A program made the position numbers and the translations under genes. The notes below the pieces were generated by a model. The model saw only the letters and a program-made list of their open reading frames with translations, was not told the origin of the DNA and did not search any database. This document shows positions 31,440 to 43,149 of a stretch of 64,000 nucleotides of DNA, piece after piece (position 1 is the first letter of the stretch; every line of letters starts with the position of its first letter). The DNA comes from Gracilaria gracilis (taxonomy: Eukaryota; Rhodophyta; Florideophyceae; Gracilariales; Gracilariaceae): assembly GCA_030374805.1 (NCBI GenBank), contig JARGSG010000075.1:248001-312000 (forward strand), read 5' to 3'.

Positions 31440-34400
31440 AACGGCTCAAAACCCCATCCTCGATCCACAAACCGCTTCCCGCCGTGTAAAAACCCTGACG
31501 CGCTCGTCAACTTCACAATCTCAGATGATGAGACTAGTTCGGTATCCCCAAACGAAGTCGTGGACCTTACCAGGGAACACGCCGACTTCCACCTATACTA
31601 TAGGCGTCACATCGCTAATGGAGCTCGCTCCTTTGCCGGGGCATGCATAGACTCCGGCGCAACGCGATCTGTCATAGGATACATTGAAGTTACCAACTTC
31701 ATTCGATCATCCGGCAGCAACACGGAGATCAGCAAAGGCTCCACAAAAACTACTTATAGATTAGGTCCAGCCGTGAAGGAAGCCATGGGAACACTATCAA
31801 TTCCCATACCTTTCCGAAACAACCACATCATACCGATTACAATTGATGTACTTGAAGCCGAGAGACCATTACTACTTGGCTACGATTTTGGAAAGCAACA
31901 CTCGATGGTACTGGATATGGGTGACGGCTTTTAATTCTTCAAGAAGCATAATTGAATATCACGGGTACCCGAATTTCACGGTCACCTGTTTTATCAATGG
32001 AACCCATCGAATCATGCATCAATTCTAGTGAACAATCACAGCCCGTACAGTGTTCAGGAACTACGGAAAATGCACTACGCCTTCTACCATCCCACCACGC
32101 AGAAGTTATTAAACTTACTTCTCCGCCAGAAGACGAATCGGACATCATCCGAAACCCGGAAGCTACTTGACGAGATCTACCAAGCATGCCAAACATGTCA
32201 GATCTTCAAGGACAGACCACTCCGCTTAAAGGTTTCAATCCCACCAGAGAAGATTATCTTCAACAACGAGATCTCGCTCGACCTAATTTACCTTAAGGAT
32301 AAAGAAAAACAGTACCCGGTGGTCCACATCGTGGACCTGGAGACCGGTGTCTCCAATGCCGCATTCCTAGAACCCGAATCAACCGAGGCAGTTTGGTTCA
32401 CCTTCCTGACGTGCTGAGTAACAACATACATCAGTACCCCAAACAAGCAGCGCGCTGATCAAGGGTCAGCCTTCACTCCTGCACTGTGGAAAAACCTGAC
32501 CAAGGAGCTTGGAATTGAGCTTGTTCCTACTGGTGTCCAGTCTTACAATTCTCTGGGACTAGGTGAACGATATCAACAACCATTGCGCCGCCTATTCAAC
32601 AAGATTTCAATTGAATATTCAACTCTGGATAGGCAGGTCAAATTGAGGCTGGCAATGAAGGCGATGAACGACACTATGGGACCTAACGGACTGGTACCAT
32701 CATTACTCGTTTTCGGAGTACTACCGTGCCTACCAGGCATATACTCAAGCGTACCAAACAACCGAGAAAGGTTCACTGCTCTCGAAATGGCACGGCGAGA
32801 GTACCAATCTATCATTGCTGAACTCCACGTTCAACAAGCACTGCGCACCAGGACACCACCAGCCGCCTCATATGCTATTATGCCAGGGCATTTAGTCAGA
32901 GTGTTTCGAGATGAAGATTCCGTTCCCAAACGAGGACGTTTTTTCGGCCCCTGAAAAGTTCTGAAGGTACAAAGCAAACAAGTATTTGTCAACCAGAACG
33001 GCCAATGTGTCCAGCATAAAATTGCCCAATGTATCCCTGACACAGCACTCCCTAGCTATCAGTCTCAACAGCCCCATCCAGAATTTGACGTCTCCATCCA
33101 AGAAGAGTCACACCGGACATATGTGACGAAGATCCTCCAGAAAAAGGAGCGCCGAATGGACTTACCACAATGGCGCGATGCAAAACGGAAAGAACTGGAA
33201 TGGCTAACAAGACGCAAATTGTGGGATATCGTTACTGTAGATCAGGCCAATGCCGATTGTTCCACCCAGGATGAACACACCACCGCCGCCGATAATCCAC
33301 CTTACATACTTGGCACGAGGTGGGTTCTAGCCATTAAAAACGTGGAAACAGAAACGCCGATTTACAAAGCACGAATGATCGCGCAAGGCTACAAGGACCC
33401 GGGGAGGCATCTAATTGTGCACGAGGCTCGCACACTACAAATGCTTTCCATCCGACTGCTACTTTCAATTGCCCTCTCCCACGGCTTCAAAGTTTGGTCG
33501 ACGGACATAAAGCAGGCCTACATGCATTCCACCGTCCCACTCCGCCGCAAAGTCTACCTACGCCCAGTTCCAGAGCTGGGGCTTATAAAGAACCAACCCT
33601 CGAAGCTCCGACGACCAATATATGGCATAACTGAAGCAGGCGACATGTGGGGATTCAATTTCTTGAGTTACACCAAGAACGAGTTGCAGATGACACCGTT
33701 AACCTCCGAAAGAGTTTTTCCTACCGCCACAATGAGCAGAAGCAGCTCACAGGCTTAATCGGTGTTTACACGGATGATACCATCCAAGCTGGAAACGAAG
33801 AATTCCTCTCCACCAACCTAAAAATCTCCGAACAGTTTGACTCGAAAGAACCATGCTTCAGCCGCTTTGAATTCGCCGGGATAAGCATCGAACTTTGGAA
33901 TGACCACTTCCTACTAATACAGAACGAACAGGTGTTTCGACTCAAACCACTAACCCTCAATGTCGAATTCAACACCTTCAAGTCAATGCTCATGCGCACT
34001 AACTGGGTAGTCCATCCCCGCCCAGACATCATGTGCAAAACGGCACAGCTTGCGCAAGCAACGGAAACGATGTTTGGAGTTGAACATATCTAGAAGCTCA
34101 ACCAGGTCATCTCCCGTTTGCGCACACACCCGGAGAGAGGACTCAAGGTTCTTGAAGTGGAGAAAGAGACCGCCTACGTCAGGGTCTACTGCAATGCTTC
34201 CTTTGCATCGAACGAGAACGCATCATCCCAGCTTGGCTTCCTATTCACCATCGCCGACGAGAAGGGAGTGGCAAACATCGTTCATTTTCGCAGCTACAAA
34301 TCCCAATAAGTGCTTCGCTCCGTCCTAGCAGCAGAAGTTTGCGCATTCGTGGACGGATACGACGCGGGATTTGCACTGAAGACCGATCTGGAAATAATTC

Positions 34401-34741
34401 TGGACAGGAAAGTCAAGCTCTGCGTTATCACGGACTCGAAGAGCATCTTTGACACCATTACAAAGAGAAAACCAACTGCTGAGAAACGCCTGATGATCGA
34501 TCTACACACCGCTCGCGATGCCTCTGCGAAGGAAGAGATAACCGACATCGGCCATATCCTCGGTATCCACAACCCTGCGGACGGGTTAACGCGTGCGAAA
34601 AGCTGTTTCGCGCTCGAAGAACTGATGATAACCGGGATGATACTGCACCCAATCGAACAGTGGGTCGTTCGAAACAACAAAAGTGTTATCTACGCATGCG
34701 AGCATTTACTTACTTGCGGCCACACGAGCGAGCACCTTTGA
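31440..34741 (+). pseudogene. Copia-2 pol: protease, integrase, RT, RNase H
   Basis: The protease has GACIDSGATRSVIG. Integrase follows with the zinc pair (LRKMHYAFYHP ... CQTCQIF), EISLDLIYLKD (Asp), RADQGSAFTP (Asp) and SLGLGERYQQPLRRLF (Glu in GERYxxPLR, a lineage-specific form). RT shows VWSTDIKQAYMHS and IGVYTDDTIQAG (YTDD variant). RNase H shows VYCNASFASN, where Asn replaces the usual catalytic Asp, then AAEVCAFVDGYDA and VITDSKSIFDTITK. Stops lie near 31932, 32415, 32952 and 34307, and the frame changes near 33650, so no functional polyprotein is encoded. RNase H wording (TDSKSIFDTITK) resembles Copia-1, so the two may belong to related lineages. Confidence 0.88.
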
Positions 34742-34755
34742 GTAGAGAGAGTGAA

Positions 34756-34975
34756 TGTTGATCGAGCAAACACGCCCGACGCATATGCCCCGTACCGAGT
34801 GTTTGCATAACCGCTCTTATGCAATCCGGACCTTGCGGCCCTAGGGCTAATGTTGCGGCGCTCCTTTAAGGACCCGCACGCTTTCGCATTCACTCAGAAA
34901 AGATATAGACACAGTTTACAAAGAATACAATCAGACATATCGCAACACCGAACCGCTCGCGCAGTTCCAGCAACA
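34756..34975 (+). repeat. Copia-2 3' LTR
   Basis: 220 bases, TGTTGATCGAGC...CAGCAACA, followed by TSD GTTAG. Preceded by an interrupted purine tract (AGTAGAGAGAGTGAA) suited to plus-strand priming. Confidence 0.93.
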
Positions 34976-34980
34976 GTTAG

Positions 34981-36782
34981 ATCCTCAACTTCATTTTCGG
35001 CTGCTTGCCAATCTCAAAACGGACCGCGTTCAGGTCTGCGATGCTGGTGTCCGATTTTCAAACCTATTTATGATAGGTCTTCTCGTCTAACCCAGCTATC
35101 CTGCTGGAATCAACCTCACATCCGTAGGTTTTGAAAAAGAACAATGACCACAAGAGGTGTATTAGGTGACCATATATTAATATTTCACGGCGCAAAAGTA
35201 ACCAAATAGCTGCACACAAATTCACAAAAACACCGAACAGAGCTCGAAAACGACGATTGTGAGTTTCATTGTTTCTATTCTTTCCACAATTTATGAAGTG
35301 CATGCCTATGTTCCAGAACATCTTTTTGACAAGGGCAAGGTTTTTGTGACTCATTGAATGTAGAGTCGCGCTCGATTCAATTTGAAGCCGCGCGATCAAT
35401 TCTCGAACACCACTTGCCGAGATGAAGTCAGAGAGATTTTAAATCCAAATGCTGCAGAACCTCGTTTGTGAAATCAATGTGGTGAAGATGTGTTGAAGGC
35501 TGGAGCTGACGGGAAGTGGTACGCACTACTTAGGTTCGCATGCGATTATCCAGAGGCACAAGAGGGACAAAATGCTTTATCTTTTGTATATTTTTTATCG
35601 ACTCCAAACCAGAAAAATACGTGTTATAAAACAAAGAAGCGCCTGAGTACAAACTTAGGAGCTTGGTTACGTGTTACTTCATTGGTTAGGTCTACATTAA
35701 TCAGCGTTGGAAGCAGCAAGCTGTCTCAAAAACATATTTGCAAAGCTACTGCTGCGTGCGTTAGATGGATTTTCGACACAGAATTATGAATAAATATATA
35801 TTTCTCTAAAGATTCTTTCAGCTCCATTTGAAATTTGGCATTGCATAATTAAATGCTATAATTATTATAGCAATTTGATTTCATCTTATATATTTGATTG
35901 CAATTTTACGTCTCTAGATTAGCTGGATCTTATCTCGAACAGTCTGCGGTCATATTTTGTTTTTTTTGTAAAAACAAAAAAGAACATACAGCTCGAATAA
36001 ATTTTGAAACGTGGCTCTATTGCTACGAATCGTAGACAGTAATGTTTATTTGGAAAACGTTCGTTAATTTTTATTAAATTCTAATGTAACTGAATGTGTT
36101 TTTATTTTTTGAGAGAATAGACCATATTTAATTTCAAATTAAATCATATTAAATTTTTGGCTCATTGGCCAGAGATCACGAAATCCACCGAGATGCTTAA
36201 ATACTTTTTGGAATATGATTTTGCATTTTTTGTTAATATATCTGCAAGGGCTACGTGCTCATATGTATTTGTAAATGTGAATCGTACAATGAAAAAATCT
36301 GTAAAATACTGGAATATTTTTACACTAAAATTGGTGGGAAAGCTTTGCACTCATATGAGTACTGTTGTCGTGTGACAAATTGAAGCCTAGAAGCTAATTG
36401 CTATAGTATCATACAGTGTTTTACTTAATCATATTGACAGCTTATGTCAATTGAGATAGGCATAAGCTTCCCGTCTCAAAAGGGTTAAATGATATGGGGG
36501 GGTGTTATACTTTTCGGCGGCAGTGTCGACCGGATGATAGTTTGTCAGCTACTCGTAGGGCCGTTCTATGACTTGGATATTTTGGTTCAATCTTGCTCGA
36601 TGACCGCGCGTTGCGTTTTACTAAAATACTCCTGAAACCACTCCCATATCCGGCATACTGACTTTGCAGAACCATTTATAGCTTCACCATGTCAGCTCTG
36701 CCGGGTTTTTTGTGATCCAGTTCCCTGACAAGAGGCATTAATATGGCCGCAAGCGTTTAGAATTGCGGCAAATCTGTCGAGA
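34981..36782. other. Intergenic AT-rich DNA, no feature recognised
   Basis: About 1.8 kb with T- and A-runs and only short ORFs (for example 35490-35789 plus). No family resemblance. Likely contains the 3' end and terminator of the Sel1-repeat gene at its right edge. Confidence 0.4.
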
Positions 36783-38651
36783 TTAGAGTCCGTCTTCCTT
36801 TCGACTCAATGCGGACTCGTTTTCCTTTTCCACTTGTCTTTGATATTCGAGTGCCCTCCACTTCTCGCCGCTACTCTGCGATATTAACCTCTGCAGTTTA
36901 CGTAGCTCCTCTCCATCCTCAACTTCATTTTTGACACTTTGCCACAGTTTCCAGCCTCGCGCTACAGCGTCCGCACTTGACCCCTGTCCTTCTGACAACC
37001 CACTAGCTAACATTGTACGGGCTGAAACATCATTTGTTTCCTTCACAGCGTCTTCCAGAAGTTGCATTCCCCTTGCTCGATCCTTAGGAACTCCTTCAAA
37101 GTCGTTCATCAGCACATGGGCAAGATTCAGCATGGCGATCAACTTCAGGTCACTGTTCATCAGATTTTCCAGTACTGCCAGAGCTTCTTGTTGCTTTCCT
37201 TTAGTCTCAAGTAGAATGCTTGCCAGATTCAGAGATGTAATGTCTTTCCATGGTGCAAACCTCCTCAACGTATTTGTGACACAATCTAAACGTCCATCAA
37301 ACGGTAGTTTGCAGCAACCCACTCGCAGGTTTGGACCGATCCAAGTAGGGAAAGCGTTATTAGCCCTTTGACTTTGAAAGATCTCTATTGCCAAAGCCTT
37401 ATCTTGTTCGCAATCGTTTTCACTGAGTATGATAGCCTCCAAAATGGTCAATTTGGATCTATCTATGTTTTTGTCAAACTTCTTCATAAGCCTTCGAGCC
37501 TTCTCCTCCCCACCCGGGAAAGAAATTAGATCACGTCTCAACATCAACGAAAAAAAACAATGATTTTTGAAGCTCATGAAGCGAAGCGAAACCTTTATAG
37601 CCCTCTTTCGATTCATTTGGATATACTTCGTCCCTCTAATTGGGGAACCTGTCCACGTCATTAGTACGAAGAAAAAAAAACAAGACTTATTTTTGTTCTT
37701 CATAGAGTGATCCCAACAGAAGGTAAGAACACGTCCATAGTCTATTTCAACATTTAAATACCCGAGCCACCAGTCAAGAAGAGTAGACATTGCTCTTTGA
37801 GAGTCGAAACGAAGGGCTGCAGTTTCATAGAGTAGAAGAGCTCGCTCAGAATCAATACCGTGGTACAAATATGTATCTGCGAGCTTCAAAGTCGTGTACT
37901 CGTTATTACCTTGTTCAAGTTCCATTAAATCCTCAAGTAACTGGACAGCATGTTCGACATCTTCGGTAGTAGGGTCATTTTCGAGAAGCAGATAGGCAAG
38001 ATTACTCAACGAGCGCGGAAATTTGGATGTTCGGATGGCACGACGAAACCACTTCGATGCTCGTTTAGGGCACCTCGTCAGATTCTCATCTCCATTGTTG
38101 TATAAGCATCCCAATTCGTTCATCATAGCAGCGTCTGAAGTAAGATGGATTGCCTTCTTAAACAGTCGGATCGCACGCTCCTTCTGCGTATGCAAACCTT
38201 GTGCTTTGAGCAAGATGACTGCCAAATTTGCCATGAGGATCGGATTTTCTGGCTGAAGACGTAAAGCTCGTTCAAACAACTGAACGGCAGCGTGATGATC
38301 CTTTGAAACTCCTTTGCCACTAAAGTAGCAGTACCCCAACTGGTTTGCTGTATTAAAGTCCTCCTCTAGTTTCAAAGAGCGTTCAAAGAGTTGAAAGGCA
38401 CGGAGATGCTCTTCTTTAACTGTACCACTTCGCAGCAACTCAACACCCAAAAGAGTCATGGCGCGCGGGTGTTGAGCTTGTTTGATCGCGCGTTCCAGCA
38501 TCTGAACTCCTCGTGCGCGTTGTGAAACAAAGTGGTCGTTTTCGAGCAACAAGCGGCCCAGATCAACCATAGCATCGATATCACCGTGACGCAACACCTC
38601 ATCCTCCATTAGGCGAGCTTGCTCAAGAGCGTGTTGCTGGCTGGAGTCCAT
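36783..38651 (-). CDS. Sel1-like/TPR repeat protein, 622 aa
   Basis: Intact single ORF. It is built of repeated units of about 36 residues with the Sel1/TPR pattern, for example RARGVQMLERAIKQAQHP, LGYCYFSGKGVSKDHHAAVQ, ANLAVILLKAQGLHTQKERA and LAHVLMNDFEGVPKDRARG. Roughly nine units are visible in the N-terminal half and several near the C-terminus. Sel1 repeats form an alpha-solenoid that scaffolds protein complexes; the partner is unknown. No signal peptide or membrane segment is obvious. A stretch of about 80 residues in the middle (around 37490-37740) lacks the repeat and is rich in Phe and Lys. It may be an unspliced intron or an insertion. Otherwise the gene looks like a host gene without introns. 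Confidence 0.78.
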   Translation of the reverse strand: MDSSQQHALEQARLMEDEVLRHGDIDAMVDLGRLLLENDHFVSQRARGVQMLERAIKQAQHPRAMTLLGVELLRSGTVKEEHLRAFQLFERSLKLEEDFNTANQLGYCYFSGKGVSKDHHAAVQLFERALRLQPENPILMANLAVILLKAQGLHTQKERAIRLFKKAIHLTSDAAMMNELGCLYNNGDENLTRCPKRASKWFRRAIRTSKFPRSLSNLAYLLLENDPTTEDVEHAVQLLEDLMELEQGNNEYTTLKLADTYLYHGIDSERALLLYETAALRFDSQRAMSTLLDWWLGYLNVEIDYGRVLTFCWDHSMKNKNKSCFFFFVLMTWTGSPIRGTKYIQMNRKRAIKVSLRFMSFKNHCFFSLMLRRDLISFPGGEEKARRLMKKFDKNIDRSKLTILEAIILSENDCEQDKALAIEIFQSQRANNAFPTWIGPNLRVGCCKLPFDGRLDCVTNTLRRFAPWKDITSLNLASILLETKGKQQEALAVLENLMNSDLKLIAMLNLAHVLMNDFEGVPKDRARGMQLLEDAVKETNDVSARTMLASGLSEGQGSSADAVARGWKLWQSVKNEVEDGEELRKLQRLISQSSGEKWRALEYQRQVEKENESALSRKEDGL

Positions 38652-41600
38652 TGAAAGACAGAGATGCGGAGCAGAGAAATGAATAAGACGACGTAACGGA
38701 GCAGGGTAGCGTTGAAAGAGTGAAAGAGCAAAGGTGTGAAGACGCGTTCGGTTGGGGCGATGGAGACGAAAGCGGTTGAGCTACGCAAGCGATCATCATG
38801 GCTAAATAAGGGCCCTCGGGATGGTTATTTTCGCTCGGCTCCGCCTGGGGAAAATAACAATCCCTCGCGCTCATATCGCACACTCGTGCCACGTTGATAA
38901 AAACATAATAATATTATATTATGTTGTTCGGCTCCGTGGAATGGTGACGAGGAACAAACTCGGGTGAGGTCAGTGATGAGTGCCGGCTCCTTTGTAATGC
39001 AATTGTAAGAACTGTCAGGCTCATCAGCCAATCGTAATACAAGAAAGTCTAAATGTTGACGACAGCATTGTTCCGTTGTTGCATGAGGAATGGAATAGCG
39101 AAGTCACGTGTGCACAAGAGATGGGGATCTCGCAGACGATGCTTCGTCATACAAACGTGTTGCATGAGATACACGTGTATGAATAGATCCAATCGTGAAC
39201 GAAGCGAATGCCATGATCCTTTTGACGTGAAGTCTATTCCATGAAGTCCACTTGTGTTCATGTCGCCAACTGACTCTGCCCGGCTTGATAGCGCACAAAC
39301 TTGGCGAAGGCAGCCCATGTTTGTGCCGCTGATCATATATATATACCGTATACACTTAAAATACAAACAAGAGCGCGAATTTGAAAGGAGTGCGATTACT
39401 CTTAGGTATTTGCAGATCGGAGACGAACGTCATACGTTCGTAGAACGCAACGCGTACGCACACGAGGTCGCAATTGCAACACAGCGTCGCAGAGGCGGCC
39501 CGCGGCATCTCGGGAGACTGTCAGCGATGCATTCTGTGGCAAAGAACGCGTGTGACGCGAACACGCAACACCCGTGGTCGCCGTGCCCACAACATACACG
39601 AGTTTGAAACAACTTCAAGCGCACAATTGGTGCCGCGTTCGCATAATTACATCGTTTGCCCAACTCTGCCGCCGTTGACACGTCCATTACCGCACACACG
39701 CGTCCACGCTGCACCCGTTGACACGCTGCTGTAACGCTTCACTATCTCAAGGCCATCTCTTCTTTGCTTCTCGCAAGGGACGACGATGATGGGAACAAGA
39801 TCTCACACATGCAGTGGATGATTAGAGAATTTACGCACTACGAATTTCGTAGCCAATTTCGTGGTAGATGCTCACGAAACGAAAGTACGAAATTCGTATC
39901 TTTTCGATATTACGCAGTACGAAATTCGTATCCTGTACACGTAACCAACGTAAACCTGCGTGTAAGCAAAAGCCTGCGTGCGGATGCTTGGGAGAGCTCA
40001 AGAGGTTTACTTGATGACGTGTGCAGCACATGGCATACGAAAAACAGTTTCGTATCTTCCAGGTTTTTGCGACGTTGTTTTTCGTATCTCCGGTTCAATT
40101 TCGTATCGTGTATAGTGTGTTCAACGTGGCTACGAAAAACGCTACGAAATAATTTCCGTAGTACGTAAACTCTCTATTCTTGATGAGTTCATGAGAGGTA
40201 ACGTTCCCCCTGACGTTCCAGGGAATGGAATAAATGCACAACTGCACCCTCATATGAGAATGAGAAACGACATTATACAGGAATTTGTACTACACATTGA
40301 AAAGTTCATGGTTAAAGACATCATTTTTATAAAAATGTTTCACATTACTTCATTCCATTAGATAATTCACTTCGGGAAGGGAGTATCTGAAGGTCTTCTC
40401 TTTTTTGCACAAGTTTTAGATTTTAAGTTACAGTCTGGAGCTCACACCTCACAGTTTGTTGCATAGTTCGGGATCACAGTTTTCCTATGCCACTCAAAAA
40501 TGGTTGTGCCGAAGACATTCTTAGGTGAAAAGACTTGATACTTCCTGAACAGTTAGGATGTGTAGCGCAGTTTGTGATGCAAAGGGAAAAGACGCTCTAG
40601 TTTAATGTATGATAGAGATCTGAGTCCGTAAATTCTGCAATTTTGGCGTCGAAACACGCAAAGTTGTAACTTTGCAGAGCAAAATCTGTACTACTGTTTG
40701 GAGCAAAACCTACAAAAAATAAAAACTGCACAACGTGGAGAAAGACCAAGGACATTTGCGTTGGTTTATGGTAGTAAATATCTTTTGGCTTGTATTTCTG
40801 CATCGATTTCTTTATTTGGACATTTAGGACAATGTATCGATTTCCCCTTATTCCCATCGGAAAACTGGGTCTTAGAACGTGTGCCGCAATGAAATGTCAA
40901 AAATGGTACCTGTGTGCCAGATCGCATGTTCACATGCAATCTCGCAGCGATAACGTCTTTGACATGACATCGCAAAGTCCAAAGCGTGCATCGCCTAACC
41001 TTACATCTAGAAATACGTTTGGGTACACTTGTCCCACTCAGTTGGACTCTTTCAGCCAAACAAAAGGACACATGCTTTCCCACTGTTCATCGAGTTCGGA
41101 ATAAGGAAAAGACTTTAGTGCAGTTTCATGTATCAAATTCACATATGAACAATACCTACTCAAATTCAATTTGAATTTGGCACGAGAATTTGGCATCAAA
41201 CGTAAGAAGTAGGTTTCCTCATCGTACAGAAGTACGTTAGATTGATGAGATTGAGGGATGCCCGCAAAACAGATCACGTGCGGAGAGTTTGTTTCTCCGA
41301 AACGACTTCAACAGCGGGTGCTGGCAAAGCTTCTCCCAAGCAAGCAACCACAGTTAGTTAAAAGATATGTACAGTTACACAAGCGCAGTTAAGATACGTG
41401 GTGCGGAGAGCAGCCGTAAAGAGCGACACGAGCACCAAGAGCAGCAAGGACGAGCAGCTTGATGTGTAGCACCAAGCCACACCGAACCCTCCATCTTACT
41501 GTCGTTGCGAAGTTATGCGAATTCGTCTGCACGCTTTGAGCCAAACTCTCACAAGTTGAGCGTACACGCGCCGCCACACATACACGCGCGCGCATTGGGC

Positions 41601-41990
41601 GTCGCGCAAGGCGCAATTTGCATGCCTGCTCGAAGCATTTGGTCCTACACACGTTGTGCACCACCTTCACGTGCGCCGCCGCGCGAATTCGCGCCACGCA
41701 AATTTAGAGAACATCGCTGCCGCCGTCGAGCACGAAGCGCCGCCAACAGACCGCGTTTGTGATGAATAAGGCTACGCTTGTAATCTGTATGAAGCTCGCC
41801 CAACGTTTCATCATAGTATGATCCATTGTAGAATCGAAGCGCGCCTGCATTGAATCTGCCCCGCCGCTCGGCGCACAGTTGGGGCCGCACCCAACGGCGC
41901 TACAAAAGGCGCGCCGCAGCGCGTCCTCTCTTCCGCGTCCGGCCGGCGCCATCTTCGCAACCCCTAGCGCGGAGAAGCAACTCGACAACC
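38652..41990. other. Long intergenic region with a motif-rich segment
   Basis: No convincing coding ORF. It contains a cluster of TACGAAAT/ATTTCGTA motifs at 39838-40165 (listed separately). The rest shows no repeat or RNA gene I can support. The last 200 bases are GC-rich and CpG-rich and probably hold the promoter of the glycine-rich protein. Confidence 0.4.
39838..40165. repeat. Cluster of TACGAAATTCGTA-type palindromic motifs
   Basis: Within about 330 bases I see CTACGAATTTCGTAG (39838), two copies of TACGAAATTCGTATC (about 39889 and 39917), and TTTCGTA or TACGAAA half-sites near 40034, 40048, 40078, 40096, 40124 and 40134. The density is far above chance. It could be a decayed tandem repeat or a set of binding sites. 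Confidence 0.55.
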
Positions 41991-42941
41991 ATGACTCTTT
42001 CCACGCGCCTGTTCGCCCCACAGCTGCTGATCGCCACGCTGCTGCTGCTGCTGCTGCTGCTGCAGCGCAGCGAGAGCGCGCCACTGCTGCGCCAGCGCCG
42101 CCGCAGGCGAGGGGGCGGACGCGGCGGCAACGGCGGCAACGCGCTCGCCATCGGCGCCAACGTGAACGGCGGCGGCGGCAACAACGCCGTGGGCAACGGC
42201 GCGGTCGGCACGGTGATTGGCTCTGGAAGCATCAACGGGCAGTTCTTCAACACAGCGGTGGGTGGCAACGGTGGCAACGGCGGCAACGGCGATGGCGGCG
42301 GCGACGGCGGCAGTGGCGGCGATGCTACTGCGATCGGCGGCAGCGTGGGCGGAGGCGGTGGCGGCGGCGGCGGAAATACGGTTGGCAATGGCGCGGCCGG
42401 TACGGTGATTGGCAGCGGGAGTATAAATGGAAAGTTCACCAACACAGCTATTGGCGGCAATGGCGGCAACGGCGGGCGCGGCGACAAACGCGGGCAGGGC
42501 GGCAATGGTGGTAACGGCGGGAGTGCGCTGGCGATTGGCGGCGAGGTGAACGGCGGCGGTGGTGGAGGCGGAGGGAACACAGTGGCCAATGGGGCGGTCG
42601 GTACGGTGGTGGGCGACGGCGAGATCAACGGCTCGTTCACCAACACGGCCGTAGGCGGCAACGGAGGGAACGGCGGCAGCGGGCCGCGCGGCGGGCAAGG
42701 TGGACGCGGAGGTGATGCGGTAGCAATTGGCGGCAGCGTGAATGGCGACGGTAGCGGCGGCGGGAATACAGTGGGGAATGGTGCGGCCGGCACGGTGATT
42801 GGCAGCGGTAGTATCAATGGGGAGTTTACCAATACGGCGATTGGCGGAAATGGCGGAAACGGCGGCGACGGTGGCGGTGGTAGAGGCGGAGATGGCGGCA
42901 ATGCCGTGGCGATTGGCGGCAGCGTGGGCAGCGGCGGCTAA
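41991..42941 (+). CDS. Secreted glycine/asparagine-rich repeat protein, 316 aa
   Basis: ATG at 41991 begins a clear signal peptide: MTLSTRLFAPQLLIATLL followed by a leucine run and SES/A cleavage. An Arg-rich stretch (RQRRRRRGGGRGG) follows. The rest is about four repeats of roughly 60 residues with the pattern NTVGNGAAGTVIGSGSING, then FTNTAIGG, then a GNGG-rich run and AVAIGGSVNGGGG. Such Gly/Asn repeats suggest an extracellular structural or matrix protein; the alternating small residues could form a beta-helix or stacked sheet. The CTG microsatellite encodes the leucine run. Intact and intronless, so likely a host gene. No named family is recognised. Confidence 0.68.
   Translation: MTLSTRLFAPQLLIATLLLLLLLLQRSESAPLLRQRRRRRGGGRGGNGGNALAIGANVNGGGGNNAVGNGAVGTVIGSGSINGQFFNTAVGGNGGNGGNGDGGGDGGSGGDATAIGGSVGGGGGGGGGNTVGNGAAGTVIGSGSINGKFTNTAIGGNGGNGGRGDKRGQGGNGGNGGSALAIGGEVNGGGGGGGGNTVANGAVGTVVGDGEINGSFTNTAVGGNGGNGGSGPRGGQGGRGGDAVAIGGSVNGDGSGGGNTVGNGAAGTVIGSGSINGEFTNTAIGGNGGNGGDGGGGRGGDGGNAVAIGGSVGSGG
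42038..42064 (+). repeat. CTG/GCT microsatellite inside the signal-peptide coding sequence
   Basis: Nine consecutive trinucleotides encode the leucine core of the signal peptide of the glycine-rich protein. Its length could vary between individuals. Confidence 0.85.
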
Positions 42942-43149
42942 CTGTATCTATCTTTAGGCGGCTCGCACGCAGAGGCGCGAGGCGCGTCATGTGCTTGTAA
43001 GCAGTGAGAGCTTGCCAGCAATGCAAACAGCGCCCTCCTTCATCTGCACACCGTCCGCCTCGTTTCGGATTTGAAAATATTCAGTTACGTACTTGAATTT
43101 AAATTTCAATTTCAATTTCAATCACAATTTAGTTCTACTAATAACGATG

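Larger units (their letters stand above)
28560..34980 (+). mobile_element. Copia-2: full-length but defective Ty1/copia element with TSD GTTAG
   Basis: Two 220-base LTRs (28565-28784 and 34756-34975) are flanked by the same five bases, GTTAG (28560-28564 and 34976-34980). Both LTRs start TGTT and end CAACA. I count about 17 differences between them, roughly 92% identity, so it is an older insertion than Copia-3. Gag and pol run on the plus strand with integrase before RT. Confidence 0.95.

Noticed and set aside
41900-42901. Minus-strand 333-codon proline-rich ORF
   Set aside because: Mirror of the glycine-rich repeat protein (GGC/GGN codons read as GCC/CCN); the plus strand has the signal peptide.
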